Origin: Nymphaea colorata
Lineage: Eukaryota; Streptophyta; Magnoliopsida; Nymphaeales; Nymphaeaceae
Assembly: GCF_008831285.2 (NCBI RefSeq)
Contig: NC_045145.1
Span: forward strand, 6,942,802-7,006,801
Direction of reading: 5' to 3'
Length of the DNA: 64,000 bases
In this document: positions 1-12,400 of the stretch, one piece after another
Layout: the number at the start of each line of letters is the position of its first letter
Position numbering within the stretch: position 1 is the stretch's first letter
Notes under the pieces: model-generated
Seen by the model: the letters and a program-made list of their open reading frames with translations, nothing else
Databases searched by the model: none
What the model was told of the DNA's origin: nothing
Program-made: the position numbers and the translations under genes

Positions 1-598
1 GAAATTTCTCAGGTCTTATTTAATTGCGTTGACGATTGGTGAATTGGTTGGCAATTTCTAGCACTGCAACTGGGATAATAGCGATAATAGGTACTTATGA
101 TGGCCGGGCTGTTTGAGTGTTTCAGTATCACTGAGTAGGGACTTGTGCCTGGAAAACTGCAATTGCAGAAAAGTGTAGATTTCTTTTTTTTTAATACCCA
201 GAGGATTGGTCGTAGAAATTGGCTAGAATTGTAGGGTAGATATTTGTTGCAAGGTCCAAGCTGATGTCTCTAGGGGCTATCATTTGGTGGACGGTTCCTG
301 TATCAACACATGTTGATAGATGCCTATGGTAGCTATTTGACTCCAAACGCCATGAATGGATCCTTGATATGATCTCCAGATTCTTTTCCTAAATATATAG
401 ACTTCTTATACCTATTTCTTGGAATCTGATTTGCCTCAATAACAGAATTTCATGAATTTTGGTATAGTTTGATAGTTTGGAAACATTGAACGGGAATTAT
501 CTTTCCTAGTTTAATAGCATGGGATGGAATTGATGGCAACAACCGCCTGTCATTTTTCTTTTCAAATTCTTTATCATGTAACTGATGCTCATCACTGT
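1..598. other. Intergenic or unassigned transcribed flank
   Basis: No coding exon could be supported here. The sequence is of ordinary base composition and has no long open frame with recognisable residues. It could be upstream or primary-transcript sequence of the hairpin locus that follows. Confidence 0.3.
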
Positions 599-860
599 TT
601 CTGTGGTATGCATATGTTATGGAATTGTATAACCCGCAGTCTTCATTACTGATTGATTTGGCCTCGACATGGAGACTGCGGGTTATACAAGTCCACATAC
701 TGAATTCTGAGCTATATGTGGAAGAATGCTTCTGTGGTATGCATATATTATGGAATTGTATAACCCGCAGTCTTCATTACTGATTGATTTGGCCTCGACA
801 TGGAGACTGCGGGTTATACAATTCCACATACTGAATTCTGAGCTATATGTGGAAGAATGC
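599..860. ncRNA. Tandem duplicated hairpin, candidate small-RNA precursor
   Basis: A 131-bp unit is present twice head to tail (599-729 and 730-860) with only a few base differences. Each unit contains a long inverted repeat. In the second copy a 23-nt arm at 751-773 pairs perfectly with 804-826 across a 30-nt loop. In the first copy 620-642 pairs with 673-695 with one mismatch. Pairing continues weakly outside the core stem. The size of stem and loop fits a plant miRNA-type foldback, but I do not recognise a known mature miRNA in it. A small MITE is the alternative. The strand of transcription cannot be decided because the stem is nearly symmetrical. Confidence 0.45.
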
Positions 861-1285
861 TTCTGTGTTAATTTGGATGATTAGTCCGCTTTACATCTGT
901 TCTTTCTGGCTTTTCTAGCTGATTCTGGCAGCTCGTAAATATCCTTGTCTCAGGCACATGATATTCATGGTCATGTGCCATTCATGGTCAAATGTTGAAG
1001 AACACTATCCTTCACTTATTACAGGTACGGAAGATTAACGCACTCTCCTATATGTGGATATCAGCACAACCTCTTTCTGGATTTTGAACTCACCGAGCTA
1101 CTCTGTCGTTGGCATGAACCTGAAAAATGTTATGCACATAAAGCACTAAGGATTTTTTTTTTTCTTGTCCGTCTTTTCCGTCTAACAGACTGAGTTAGAT
1201 ATGCGACTCTGAAGGAGCTTGTGTAGCCTTGTCTGTGTATTAAAGCTGATGAGAATTTGTGTATCATTGCCCATCATTTTTGCAG

Positions 1286-1344
1286 ATGCATGCTTGATGA
1301 GCTGTGACCTCTCCAAGGCTGCCCTTCGTACTGCACACTTGCAG
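1286..1344 (+). pseudogene. Exon-like fragment with pentapeptide-repeat pattern
   Basis: A 59-bp segment is bounded by an acceptor-like TTTTTGCAG and a donor-like CAG|GTTCGT. In one frame it reads a CDLSKAALRTAHLQ-type peptide. The leucine/alanine spacing every five residues is that of pentapeptide-repeat proteins. A second version, with a 30-bp block matching except for one base, lies at 1514-1543 (CDLSKADLRTTIL). No other exon of such a gene could be found nearby. It may be the tail of a gene lying outside the window or a captured fragment. Confidence 0.3.
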
Positions 1345-1438
1345 GTTCGTGCTGCAATTCTTCACTTTTGAATTTTCTAGAACTTGTAATGCTCATGCAT
1401 CCTTCGACCACGATTGGCCATGTTATTTTAGTAACTAC

Positions 1439-1440
<2 letters not shown>

Positions 1441-1477
<37 letters not shown>

Positions 1478-1478
1478 G
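1441..1478. repeat. (TC)n microsatellite
   Basis: About 19 uninterrupted CT dinucleotides lie between the two pentapeptide-like fragments. Confidence 0.9.
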
Positions 1479-2526
1479 CCAGTGGCAGAGCTCCTTTGAA
1501 GTCACAATTCACTTGTGACCTCTCCAAGGCTGACCTTCGTACTACCATCTTATTAATCAGGATACATGCTTTAGTCAACGTGAGATTTATTTTCCTTGTA
1601 TATCATATTTGGAACTTGATGAAATCCTTTTGCACTAGGTTTTCTTTTTCAAGTACTTCTTTAAGGAAATTTACATAAATATACATATGTTTTAGCTCAT
1701 TTATTGCTAAGCTGTGAGATGACATAAACAATGTTGTAAAAAGCGTATCGTAAGCCATATCGATCTGGCTTTAAGATACGCTGTATCGTAAAATATCATC
1801 ACATATTGTAATCGTATCGTTTTTTTTAAATAAATAAAAAAATAGGAAAAAAATTCATAAAAAATCAGTAAAAAAATAAGAATAATATGTTCTTCGTAAA
1901 AAACACATAGATTTATAAGTCATAAGTTCCACAAGTCCACATAGATGTTGATCTCTAATGATGGTGCTTTGCTAATTTGGCTTGTTTGGTTTTTCTTTCC
2001 TGCTTTTCAGACGTTATTCTAACCTTGAAGGGGCAAACTTAAAGATAGAGTGCCACTTCAACCAATTCTATTCCTATCTCAGACCGGGCTTAAGAAAATG
2101 CCAAGAATTGGAACTGAAGTTAGTAACTTGACTAGCTTGTTCAGTTTTTTATTCTATGTATAGGGTGCTAAGCTGTATCGAGCTAATTTCCAAATTTCAT
2201 TTGTTCGGTTTTCATTTTCACTCCACAACTCCTGCATTAATGGTAAGTTTTGCAGAACTACTAATTTTGTCATTCTGGATTTCAGAAGTTTATTAAAGGA
2301 TTACAACCACAGTTCAAGTTAATGTCACATAATACTCTTAGATCAAATTGCATGCACATTTATAAAAGTGAAATGACAAAATTATGTAATAATTTGGAGA
2401 AGACTAATGGAAAGATTAGTCTTTACATGTGACATGTGGACTTTGTTTTATCAGAAATGTGGTTATTTATGTTTGACTGCATATTATATTGATAATAGTT
2501 GAGAAATAAAAAAAAATTAATTTTGT

Positions 2527-4720
2527 TATGGTTGAAACACCTCATACAGGAGAAAAACTTATATCAATCATCAAAATTGTTTACTAAAATGAAACATTGA
2601 TCGCAAGTTATTTTCAATTACATTAGATAATTGTTCGACAAATGATATCATGGTTAAAAAATTGTTAGAGTAGCTTCTTGAAAAGGATGCACTTATTTGT
2701 AATGGAAAATTTTTTCAAGTTAGATGTGCTACTCATATTCTTAATTTTGTTATGCAAGATGGTGTTAAAGAAATAAACGATGTGATTAACAAGATCAAAG
2801 AAAACATAAAATATATTAAGACATCTTCAGCTCGATGTGAATTTTTTGATCGAACAATGCGTCATGTCAAAGTTACTTGTAAGAAAAATTTAAATGTCTT
2901 GATGTTCCAACTACATGAAACTCAACAGTTCTTATGCTTAATGTAGCTTTACAATATAAAGAAGCTTTTGGTCATTTCCAAGAACTTGATCGACACTATC
3001 ATTTGACACAGACTAAGAACAAGTGGAAGAAGGCTACTATTATTTATAACAATTTAAAAATATTTTATAATGCTACTAATGCCATTTCTGTAGTCAAGGA
3101 TCCAACTTCTAATATTTTCTTTAAAGAGTTTTGTGAGATAAAGATGAAAATTGAAAAATGTGTTCAAGTTCATATGTCTGCCTTTCAAATATGGCAATAA
3201 GAATGAAAACAAAGTTTGACAAGTATTGGGATATATGCAATTTAATTTTAAGAGTTGGAGTGGTATTTGATTCTCATTATAAAATGAAAATAATTGAGTT
3301 TTATTATAGACAATTTTATAAAGATGAAACATATGAATATGTCTCTGCAATTAAGAACCTTTGTGATATTTATAATGAATATAAAGTTGCTTCTACATTG
3401 AAGACACTCTCTACTGGTGATGGTTATATTATTGATGTTGAGAATGATAGTGATGCATCTAGCTTACTTCTTTGATTGATTTCTTTTAATAAGAAGCCTC
3501 AAACAAATGCACTACATAACTTCCTTGAAGAATCATCACAAAGCCAATGCACAAAATTAGATTTAAAGTTGTATTTAGAAGAGTCCATTTACTCAAAAAA
3601 CAATGCAATTGACATTTTGACATGATGGAAAGTCAATGTACATAAATACCCTGTGTTATCTAAAATGGTATATGATATTTTGGTTGTTACAACTATTGCA
3701 TCTGAGTCAACATTTAGTACAAGTGGACGTATTCTTGTTTCATACAGAAGGATATTAGGTACAAAGATCGTGGATGATTTGATTTGTGTAGAAGATTGGT
3801 TGCGAAATTAGACTGAAAGTAATTTACTTATTATTAATGTTTTTAAGCATATTTTTGTGTTGCTTATTTTATTCTTTTGTTAAATGATTTTGATTTGCCT
3901 ATACCTTTACATGAAGAGGAAGCACCATTTGCATCTACATACAAAAAAACTGAATCATAAATTAGAAGTATATATTTTTTTGTACTTATTTGTTTCATTA
4001 CATCATAAAACCTACAGTTATGTGTGTTTAAGATGTTTATTTAATTAAAATTTTCATTTGCATAATGCAGATTAATTTGATAGCATTATCTTTAGGACCT
4101 TAACATAGTAATGAACATGGTTGAAGTATATATCCAAACATAAAGATCATATCCATTATCGCAAATGAAGGCATTAGAAGAAAAATTTTGCAAGTTTGGA
4201 CTATATGGTGATTTATTTTTTATTATTGAAGTTGTTAGGGATGACTCATCTAGTCTCTTGTTGCATCAAGGAACAATATTCAAGTACAATTTTTGGAAAT
4301 TTAAATTTGCTTGCTCTATAGAATGAAGTTAGACAATCAAGTTTGGGCTAGTGTGATATACATATTGAGTTTAATAGTTCATTTAGTGTTTACTATATAT
4401 TTTTTTCGATTTGGATCAAATTTACATGTGGCTTGAAAGTCATAAATTGGATTCTGATGGATTCAGATATAACTTAAAAGTCGGATTTGGATTAGATTCG
4501 GATATAACTTAAAATTCGGATTCGGATCGGATTCAAGTATGACTTAAAAATCAATTTCGGATCGGTTTTGGATGTAGATTTTAAAGTCGGATTCAAATAT
4601 GGTATAAACTTTTTTTCATCTAAATTCGAATCCTAATCTGAATCCGAATATATGAATATATGAAAAATCAGATATGGTAAAAAGTATATTCCATCCAAAT
4701 CTGATCCGTTGACATCCCTA
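2527..4720 (+). pseudogene. Decayed hAT transposon, left copy
   Basis: Plus-strand fragments match the transposase of the minus-strand copy at 5.35-8.17 kb almost segment by segment. They include the block ending in KFFQVRCATHILNF, the region around 2752-2946 (VKEINDVINKIKENIKYIK), and the C-terminal dimerisation region (hATC) near 3600-3790 with ASESTFSTSGRI-type residues. The frame is broken by many stops and shifts. One of two adjacent tryptophan codons conserved in the other copy is TGA here. The 3' end carries many GGATTCGGAT-type subterminal repeats and closes with a TTGACATCCCTA terminus near 4720. A hAT transposase would cut and paste the element; this one cannot be active. Confidence 0.75.
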
Positions 4721-5351
4721 GTTTTTTTATCAGGGAGTGCATGCAAGGGCACTGACACAAGAAGAACGGTGAACATGGTCACGGTTATTGCAAAAAGGAT
4801 CGATGGTTGTTTTTGGGTAAGCAATGACTTATTTCATCCGACATCCCAGAAGAGTTCTGAAGCTCCACCCAACTTGTTTTCTTTATGGGATACAAGGTTT
4901 GCTTTTGGTACTTCGGAAGTATGCTCCTAATACATGTGCTTTTCATTTGCAGCAGCACAGAGAGTTGCAGCCTTGTAGATTTGAAACAAGAACCGACTAT
5001 CTATCAAGCCCCATCCCAACCATTGTACCAACCTCCTTCGGGATGAGTTCAATGGTTGTTGAAGAACACGGTTTGATACAGGGCACCATTGATGCTAATG
5101 GTGGTCAGAATAAAGTCGAGATGTATAGGTGATTCTTGGTGAGTGGGATTTCCCAACACCTAGTAGAAGGCCAAAGCCACCACCCACTCCCTCATCTTTT
5201 TATGGTACATGACATGCTTTGGTGCTTAGAGGTTTCATTCATGCTCCATTTTAACTTGAGTGATGCCAACTCCTTTCACCCCCACTCTTTTTGCATGGAG
5301 AGTTGATGATATGAGAATTTGAAACAGTGATTGACCACCTACCAGCACCCA
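4721..5351. other. Spacer between two inverted hAT copies
   Basis: About 630 bp lie between the facing termini of the two hAT elements. Short open frames of 73-102 codons occur here. None matches a family I recognise, and no splice-bounded exon is convincing. Confidence 0.4.
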
Positions 5352-8165
5352 GTAGGGATGTCAACGGATCAGATTCAGATCAAATATACCTTTTACCATA
5401 TCCATTTTTTCGGATATTCATATATTAGGATTCTGATTAGGATTCTAATTCAGATGAAAAAAGTTTAGACCATATCCAAATCCGACTTTAAAATCTATAT
5501 CCGAAACCAATTCAAATCCAATTTTTAAATTATACTTGAATTCGATCCGAATATGAATTTTAAGTTATATCCGAATCCGATTCGAATCCGATTTTTAAGT
5601 TATACTTGAACTCGATCCGAATCCGATCTGAATCCAACTTTTAAGTTATATCCGAATCCAATCCGAATCTAATCCGAATCAGACTTTTAAGTTATATCCG
5701 AATCCATCTGATTCTAGTTTATGACTTTTAAGCCATATGTAAACTTCTTCAAATTCAATTTATGTACTAAAAATATATAGTAAACACTAAATGAACTATG
5801 AAACTCAATCTTAACATCACACAAGCTCAAACTTGAGTGTCAAACTTCTTTCTCTATATCATACAAAATTAAATTTTTAAAAATTATACTTGACTGTTGT
5901 CATTGATGCAACAAGAAACTAGATGAGTCATCCTTGACAACTTCAATAATAAAAAAAAAAATCACTATATAGTCAAAGCTTGCAAAAATTTTCTTTCAAT
6001 GCCTCCATTTGCTACAAAGGATATGATCTTTCTGTTTAGATATATACTTCAACCATGTTGATACTATATTAAGGTCATGATGATACTGCTATCAAATTGA
6101 CCTGGTTTTCATTGATGTAATGAAAAAGGATAAATACAAACGAATATATACCTCTAATTTATGATTCAGTTTCAATGTATATAGATGCAAATGGTGCTTC
6201 CTCTTTAGGTGAAGGTGTAGACAAATCGAAATCATCTAACAAAGAATAAAATAAACAACACAAAATATGCTTAAAAGCATTAATATTAAGTAAATTACCT
6301 TTAGTCTGATCTTGCAACCAATCTTGTGCACAAATCAAAGCCTTCACGGTCTTTGTACCTTATCTACTTCTGTATAAATTAAGAATACATCCACTTGTAT
6401 TAAATGTTGGTTCTGATGCAACAATTGATATAGGAATAACTAAAATATTACATATCATTTTAGATAACATAGAGTATTTAGGTGCATTGACCTTCCACCA
6501 TGTCAAAATGTCAATTAGATTGTTTTTTGGGTAAATGAGCTCTTCCAAATACAACTCCAAATATAATTTTATGCGTTGGCTTTGTGATGATTCTTCTTTC
6601 TCTAGTGCACTTGTTTTAGGCTTCTTTCTAGAAGAAAATTCAATCAAAGAAGTAAAGCTAGATACATCACTATCCTTCTCGGCGTCAATAATATAACCAG
6701 CACTAGTAAAAAGCGTCTTTAATGTATAAGTAGCTTTATATTCATCATAACGATCACAAAGGTAGCTCTTAACCGCAGAGACATGTTCATATGATTTATC
6801 TTTATAAAACTGTCTATAATAAAACTCAATTAATCTTATAATGAGGATCAAATACTACTGCAACTACTGAAATTAAATTGCATATATCCTAATATTTGTC
6901 AAACTTTGTTTTCATCCTCATTGCCATATTTTAAAAGCAAATATCTGAACGTGAACACATTTTTTCAATTTCCATCTTTATCTCACAAAATTCTTTAAAG
7001 AAGATATTAGAAGTTGGATACTTGACTGCAGAAATGACATTAGTAGCATCATAAAATATTTTTAAACTGTTATGAATAATATTATACTTCTTCCACTCGT
7101 CCTTAGTCGGTGTCAAATGATAGTGACGATCAAGTTCTTGAAAACGGCCAAAAGTTTTTTTTATATTGTAAAGTTATATCAAACATAAAAAATATTAAGT
7201 TCCATCTAGTTGAAACATCAAGACATTATAACTTTTTCTCACAAGTAACTTTGACATGACGCACTGCTCGATCAAAAAATTCACATCGAGTTGGAGATGC
7301 CCTAATATATTTTATACTTTTTCTCATCTTGTCAATCACATAACTTATTTCTTTGACACCATCTTGCACAAAAATTAAGAATATGAGTAGCACATCCAAC
7401 TTGAAAAAATTTTCCATTACAAACAAGTGCATCCCTTTCAAAATCCACTATCGATTTTGTAATCACGATATTATTTGTCGAACAATTATCTAATGTAATT
7501 GAAAATAAATTGCGATCAATGTTCCATTTTAGTAAACAATCTTTGATGGCTGATGCAAGTTTTTTTCCTATATGAGGTGTTTCAACCATAACAAAGTTGA
7601 GAACTTTCTTTTTTATTTCTCAACTAGTATTAATATAACGTGCAATCAAACATAAATAACCACATTTTTAATAAGACGAAGTCCACATGTTAAATGTGAG
7701 ACTAATCCTTCAATTAGTCTTCTCCAAAATATTACTAATTTTGTAACAATGTTACGTTATAATAACTTGAACTGTGTTTGTAATCGTTTAATAAACTTCT
7801 GAAAGCCTGAATGACCAACTATACAAAATGGATATTCATGACGATTAATCATATTGGCTGAATTCATGAAGAATAATCATATTGGCTGAATCAAGTCAGC
7901 TTTTATCTGAATCAAACTTGAAAGTACTAACAATACAATTTCCATCACTAGCCTTTTCACCAATGACCAGACGTTGTTGGACTAATTCTAAGTTAGGCCT
8001 TTTAGAACATACATTTAAATGATTCTTTAAAGGTGTGGTGCCCATCGTACTATTGCAATTCATAGATACTTTACAGTGTTGACAAACAACATGTTGAATA
8101 CCTGATTCGTTTATTATCTTGCTAAACTCCTTCCATACAACTGATCTTAATGACTTGGTTTTCAT
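5352..8165 (-). pseudogene. Decayed hAT transposon, right copy, with BED finger and hATC domain
   Basis: On the minus strand the domain order is that of a plant hAT transposase. A BED-type zinc finger starts at the ATG at 8165 (VVCQHCKVSM...TTPLKNHLNVC, i.e. CxxC followed by H and C). Central blocks follow at 7589-7226 (LDNCSTNNIV, FFQVGCATHILNFCA) and 7116-6931. The hATC dimerisation domain lies at 6851-6360 (ILTWWKVNAPKYSMLSKM, VASEPTFNTSG), and the last part reaches a stop near 6159. The frame is split into at least six pieces, so it is a pseudogene. The distal end begins TAGGGATGTCAACGGATC at 5352, followed by subterminal GGAT/TCCGAAT repeats. It is better preserved than the left copy. 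Confidence 0.8.
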
Positions 8166-8950
8166 AGAATCATGTCAACTTCTATATTGTTAGCAGAGAC
8201 AAAACTAGAAGCATTGGCACTAGTTGTAGAATTCATAATCTGCATACATATAAAATAGAAAACTTTGACTAAACCATTAAAGATATGTGACTTAATTTGA
8301 CTACTAAAGATTTGTTTTAATTGAATTAGTAGTACATATGAATTTTTCTTTCACACCATACTAATCATTTCAATATCCAACTGTGTTTGTTTTAACTGCA
8401 ATAAACATGTCATCTGTTAGCTAAAGCAACAATATAGCCTTCTAAATAGGACTTAGTTATATTTTACAACACTGCATCAATGCGAAGAGCTCCTGGTTAG
8501 GCTAAGTATGTTGAGAATCAAAACAAGGCAGCAACTAGTAGTTCTAGCAAATACCATACGGAAGATAAGCACACTCGCTTCGCTTTGGCTTACTATCGCT
8601 AGTACAGAAACATAAAAATCGAAGAATCATAATTCTTTAATATGTAAATGAAAATTTATGTGCCTGCAACTTTTTAGATAATTGTCTTTTTATGGATCTT
8701 TGTTATTTATTTTTCTTTGCAAATCAAGAAAATAAAGAACTGCTAGATTATTTAGGTAGCATTTTAATGACCCATGCTTCATATGCACGAGAAATTTAAT
8801 TCATTTCTGCCATATAATCCGTTCACCTTTAGTAATTTGTCTTTGTCATGTTACATTTCTCACTGCTTTCCATTAATGTTCATCTTTTAATTGTTTGAAA
8901 ATGAAAAAAAAAGTCACTTACTCAGTGAAACTTCTAAAGGTAGTAAATAA

Positions 8951-8987
<37 letters not shown>

Positions 8988-11900
8988 TCCATATGAACAC
9001 TGTCATGCATTCATACTCAATTTTTTTAAAAAATTATTGTACACTTACTTGCTTTTCCATATCTATGATTGAACCCATACCCATGTTACTTAAAGAAGAG
9101 TATAATGAAATTGGATGAATGGCAACCTCTAACATTAAAACCATTAATGCGTACAACATACAAAGATAATCATACCATATCAGTTTAATTAATGGCAACA
9201 ACAAAGCTCTATTTGCAGAAGCTGCTCAGCTCTTTACCCAACGGAAGACTGAAATCACCTTCTCTGCCGTCAACTATTTGGAGAAGCTGGTCACGTATCG
9301 TTGCCATCTCCACTTCCCGTTACTAACGGGACCTGACCGTGGAATGAAAAGTTGTTGAGTTAGCATAGAAATAAATGAGGAGTTATGGTTGATACCTATG
9401 TTTCAAATGAGCTGCACAAGGGTGATATCTGTGTCTACAGAGCTGTTTCCCGTCAACTGTTCCAAGAGATCCAACTGAGAACGTGTCGAAGGCCCTTTTC
9501 AAACAAAGGGAATAGCCGTGTGAGTACCACTAAAAAAAAAATCCTGTCAACCAGATGCATGATATGTTCCTCGATGGAACCAAAAGCGAGTCCACCAATC
9601 CATCACAGAAAATGGTGACTGCAAGACAAATTCTGTGAATAGAGCAGACCACCGACAGAAAAATAACCTCCTTTAATAGCCAATAAAAATAATTTGTTTT
9701 AGAAACAAAAAAGAATGGGCAGAAACCTTTATTTTTTGTTTGAATCAGGTAAAAAAAAAGGTTTTGGCTTCACTTAAATCAGGCATAAAGGGAAAAACCA
9801 TGGTTTTCTAATTTTAATTTCATGTCGAACCTAAAGCTAGTTGACAGATGTAGTCATTATTTAATTTCATTTTATAAATTTATATCTTAATTGTTGTACT
9901 TTCAAAACAATTGGTAAGTTTATCGTATATAAAAAAAGTTAAAAAAATTAGGTTTTGGTTTCGCTTAAAATTTTAAAACTATAGTTTGACTCTTGCAACA
10001 AAACAACTATGGTATACAAAAAAAAATTAAAAAATTATGTTTTGGATTCACTTAAAATTTTGAAACTATAGTTTGACTTATTTCTTAATCAACCCTTACT
10101 CCTATGTATTTAAAGAAATGAGTTTAAGTTTGTCATCTAAACATTGAACTAATTATTCAAACTAATTAAAAACTATTTTTTCACATATCCAATTCTTTCA
10201 AAACAACTTTTTATGAGGTGTTGATTTTGTCAATGTTGGTAATTGAAGAAAAGAGATGATAGAAGCATGTCAATTAAGAGTAAATGACTAAAATACTTTA
10301 TTTTATTTTTTTCCTTTATTTGTATGGGCCAAATCAACGGTTAAGATAATTCTTAATGGGTCAAACACCTAAGAGTCTGTCTCTCTTTTTTTTACTAATA
10401 TACTTGATTTTCATACTTTCTTCATAATAATTGTGCATATTGAACGTTAATTGGTTTATTTTTAATTAATAACATATTTTAATTGAATAAACTATAATTT
10501 CATGATGACGCTTATTGTGAATTATTAAATCAGGTGACCCATATTATTTTTCATTAAAAAGACATTATGTAATGAACTTTTCTCATTTCATTGAGTTAAT
10601 TGAAATAATTTGTATTACATCTGTAAAAAGAGTGTTCAATAGTATATCATATAATTTATTAATTCTCTTACTTTTATTACAATAGTTTTTTTATATAAAA
10701 TTGTATAATTACTCCAATGATATATAAGGTAGTTTATTAAATAAAAAAATTTGTTTTTTTCTTATTAGTTAAAGGCTTTGTTTTCAAATTTGTGAATTAT
10801 GTGTTATATATCAAATGCCTAAGACTTTTGAATGAATTATATGATTATACAAAATAATTTACTTGATTGATTAAATAAGTGAATTGATAATTTGATAAAT
10901 AAAACTTTTTTATGAGTTTAGCATTTTTTTCATATTAAATATATTTATTTGAAATTATGCACAATGAAGATGCTTTCAATTTTAAATGAATATCATAATG
11001 TGTTTAAGATTTTTATTTTTTATAAAACATATTTTTTAAGTTGGTTTTTCAAAAAAATATATTTTTTGCTATCAACTTTTTTTCACATGTGACGTACATG
11101 GCAATATTTTTTTAAACCTGTTATTTTTTAAATATATAATATAGCTATTCTTGTAACCAAATTGACATAACGGTCCATTAAAAAATTTATAGCTCTAAAA
11201 GTGTTTTTTTCATATTTTAAAAAATTCTCATTTTGTTGAATTTCTTGATTGAAGTTTTTTTATTATTTTTAATTAAATAAATAAATTATTTAAGATATGT
11301 TGCTTAGTTTGATTAAAAAAAATGTTTAATTAAATAAATTATTAATTAATTAGTTTTATATGATATAATTTTAAACATTTTAAGTTAAATGATGTATATG
11401 GTAATTATAAGGCTAATATTATATACAACTCTACGGATAACATGTTAGTCCAAATTCGGATATACTTGTTAAGATAGTTAGTATTCGATCGAATATTTAT
11501 TTAAAACTCAATCCGATCGGATGTTATTTTTTAAATTCAAATCCGATCTGATTTTCTTAATCGGATGTTAAACTGCTTACAATATCCGATTTTTGAAGGG
11601 AGGCCAATACCCCTCCTTGGCTCCAACCTGCGGCCGCACAAGGTTACTGCCCATGTCTTCACTTTCAAACCTAATAAAGGAAAACACAACACCATATGAG
11701 TTAAACCATCTGACTTACAGATAGGGATTTACATGAGTTGAGTCCAGATCAAGCTGGGCCAGCTCGAGCTGGACTCGACGAGTTGAGCTCCATTGAACAA
11801 GCTCGAGCTCAATTCAATGATACATCGTCCAGCTCAACCTTGATGCGCTTAATGTGTTTTTGTTAACTTAACATGTCTTTGTTTCTTTTAACTTGATTAA

Positions 11901-12400
11901 GTGGTTTCTTTTAACTAATTCAACTATAAATGGTTATCTAATAAAAAATTCAAAGAAAAAATAAGCATATGTACTTGTATCCAAACATCCCTCAAAGAAA
12001 AAACTTGGCAACAAAAATCTCTCATTCATTCATGATATATTTGATTATATAATCAAACCAGTCCAGTTTTTACCACTCTATCGACCTTGTTTAACATTTC
12101 GATCATAAATTTGATGAGTTCGAATCGAATCGAGACCGAATTGGCTTACTCGTTGTGCGGTCAACTTAAAGATGCCCAAAATATAATTACTACCGTCCCA
12201 AAATCTCGCTAGATGTTTTAGATGTTTTCGCTGCTCTGATGTTCCATTCCCCACCACTTAACTTGGAAGGCTACGTAAAGCAATTCTGCCCACACGTGAA
12301 CGGGTGAAAACTGACTTCACGTTTCTAGCTCAATTGACTTCTTAGTTCCACCCTTAATTCCTTATGCTGTAGTACTACTGAGAGAGCTGGGGCGGAGATA
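8166..12400. other. AT-rich intergenic region with transposon end fragments
   Basis: No gene was recognised. The stretch from 9.7 to 11.4 kb is very AT-rich with poly(T) and poly(A) runs. At 11.42-11.60 kb there are GATCGGAT-type repeats like the subterminal repeats of the hAT copies, and at 11.73-11.83 kb there are CTCGAGCTCG-type repeats like those of the hAT element at 60 kb. A 77-codon open frame at 9385-9618 shows no recognisable motif. Confidence 0.5.
8953..8983. repeat. (AT)n microsatellite
   Basis: About 15 uninterrupted AT dinucleotides in AT-rich intergenic DNA. Confidence 0.9.

Noticed and set aside
1304-1678. 124-codon frame with a Ser-Leu repeat
   Set aside because: The repeat is the translation of a (CT)n microsatellite and the frame runs across intron-like sequence.
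4709-5132. Overlapping 73- and 102-codon frames between the hAT copies
   Set aside because: No domain, no good splice borders and no codon-use support; kept only as spacer.
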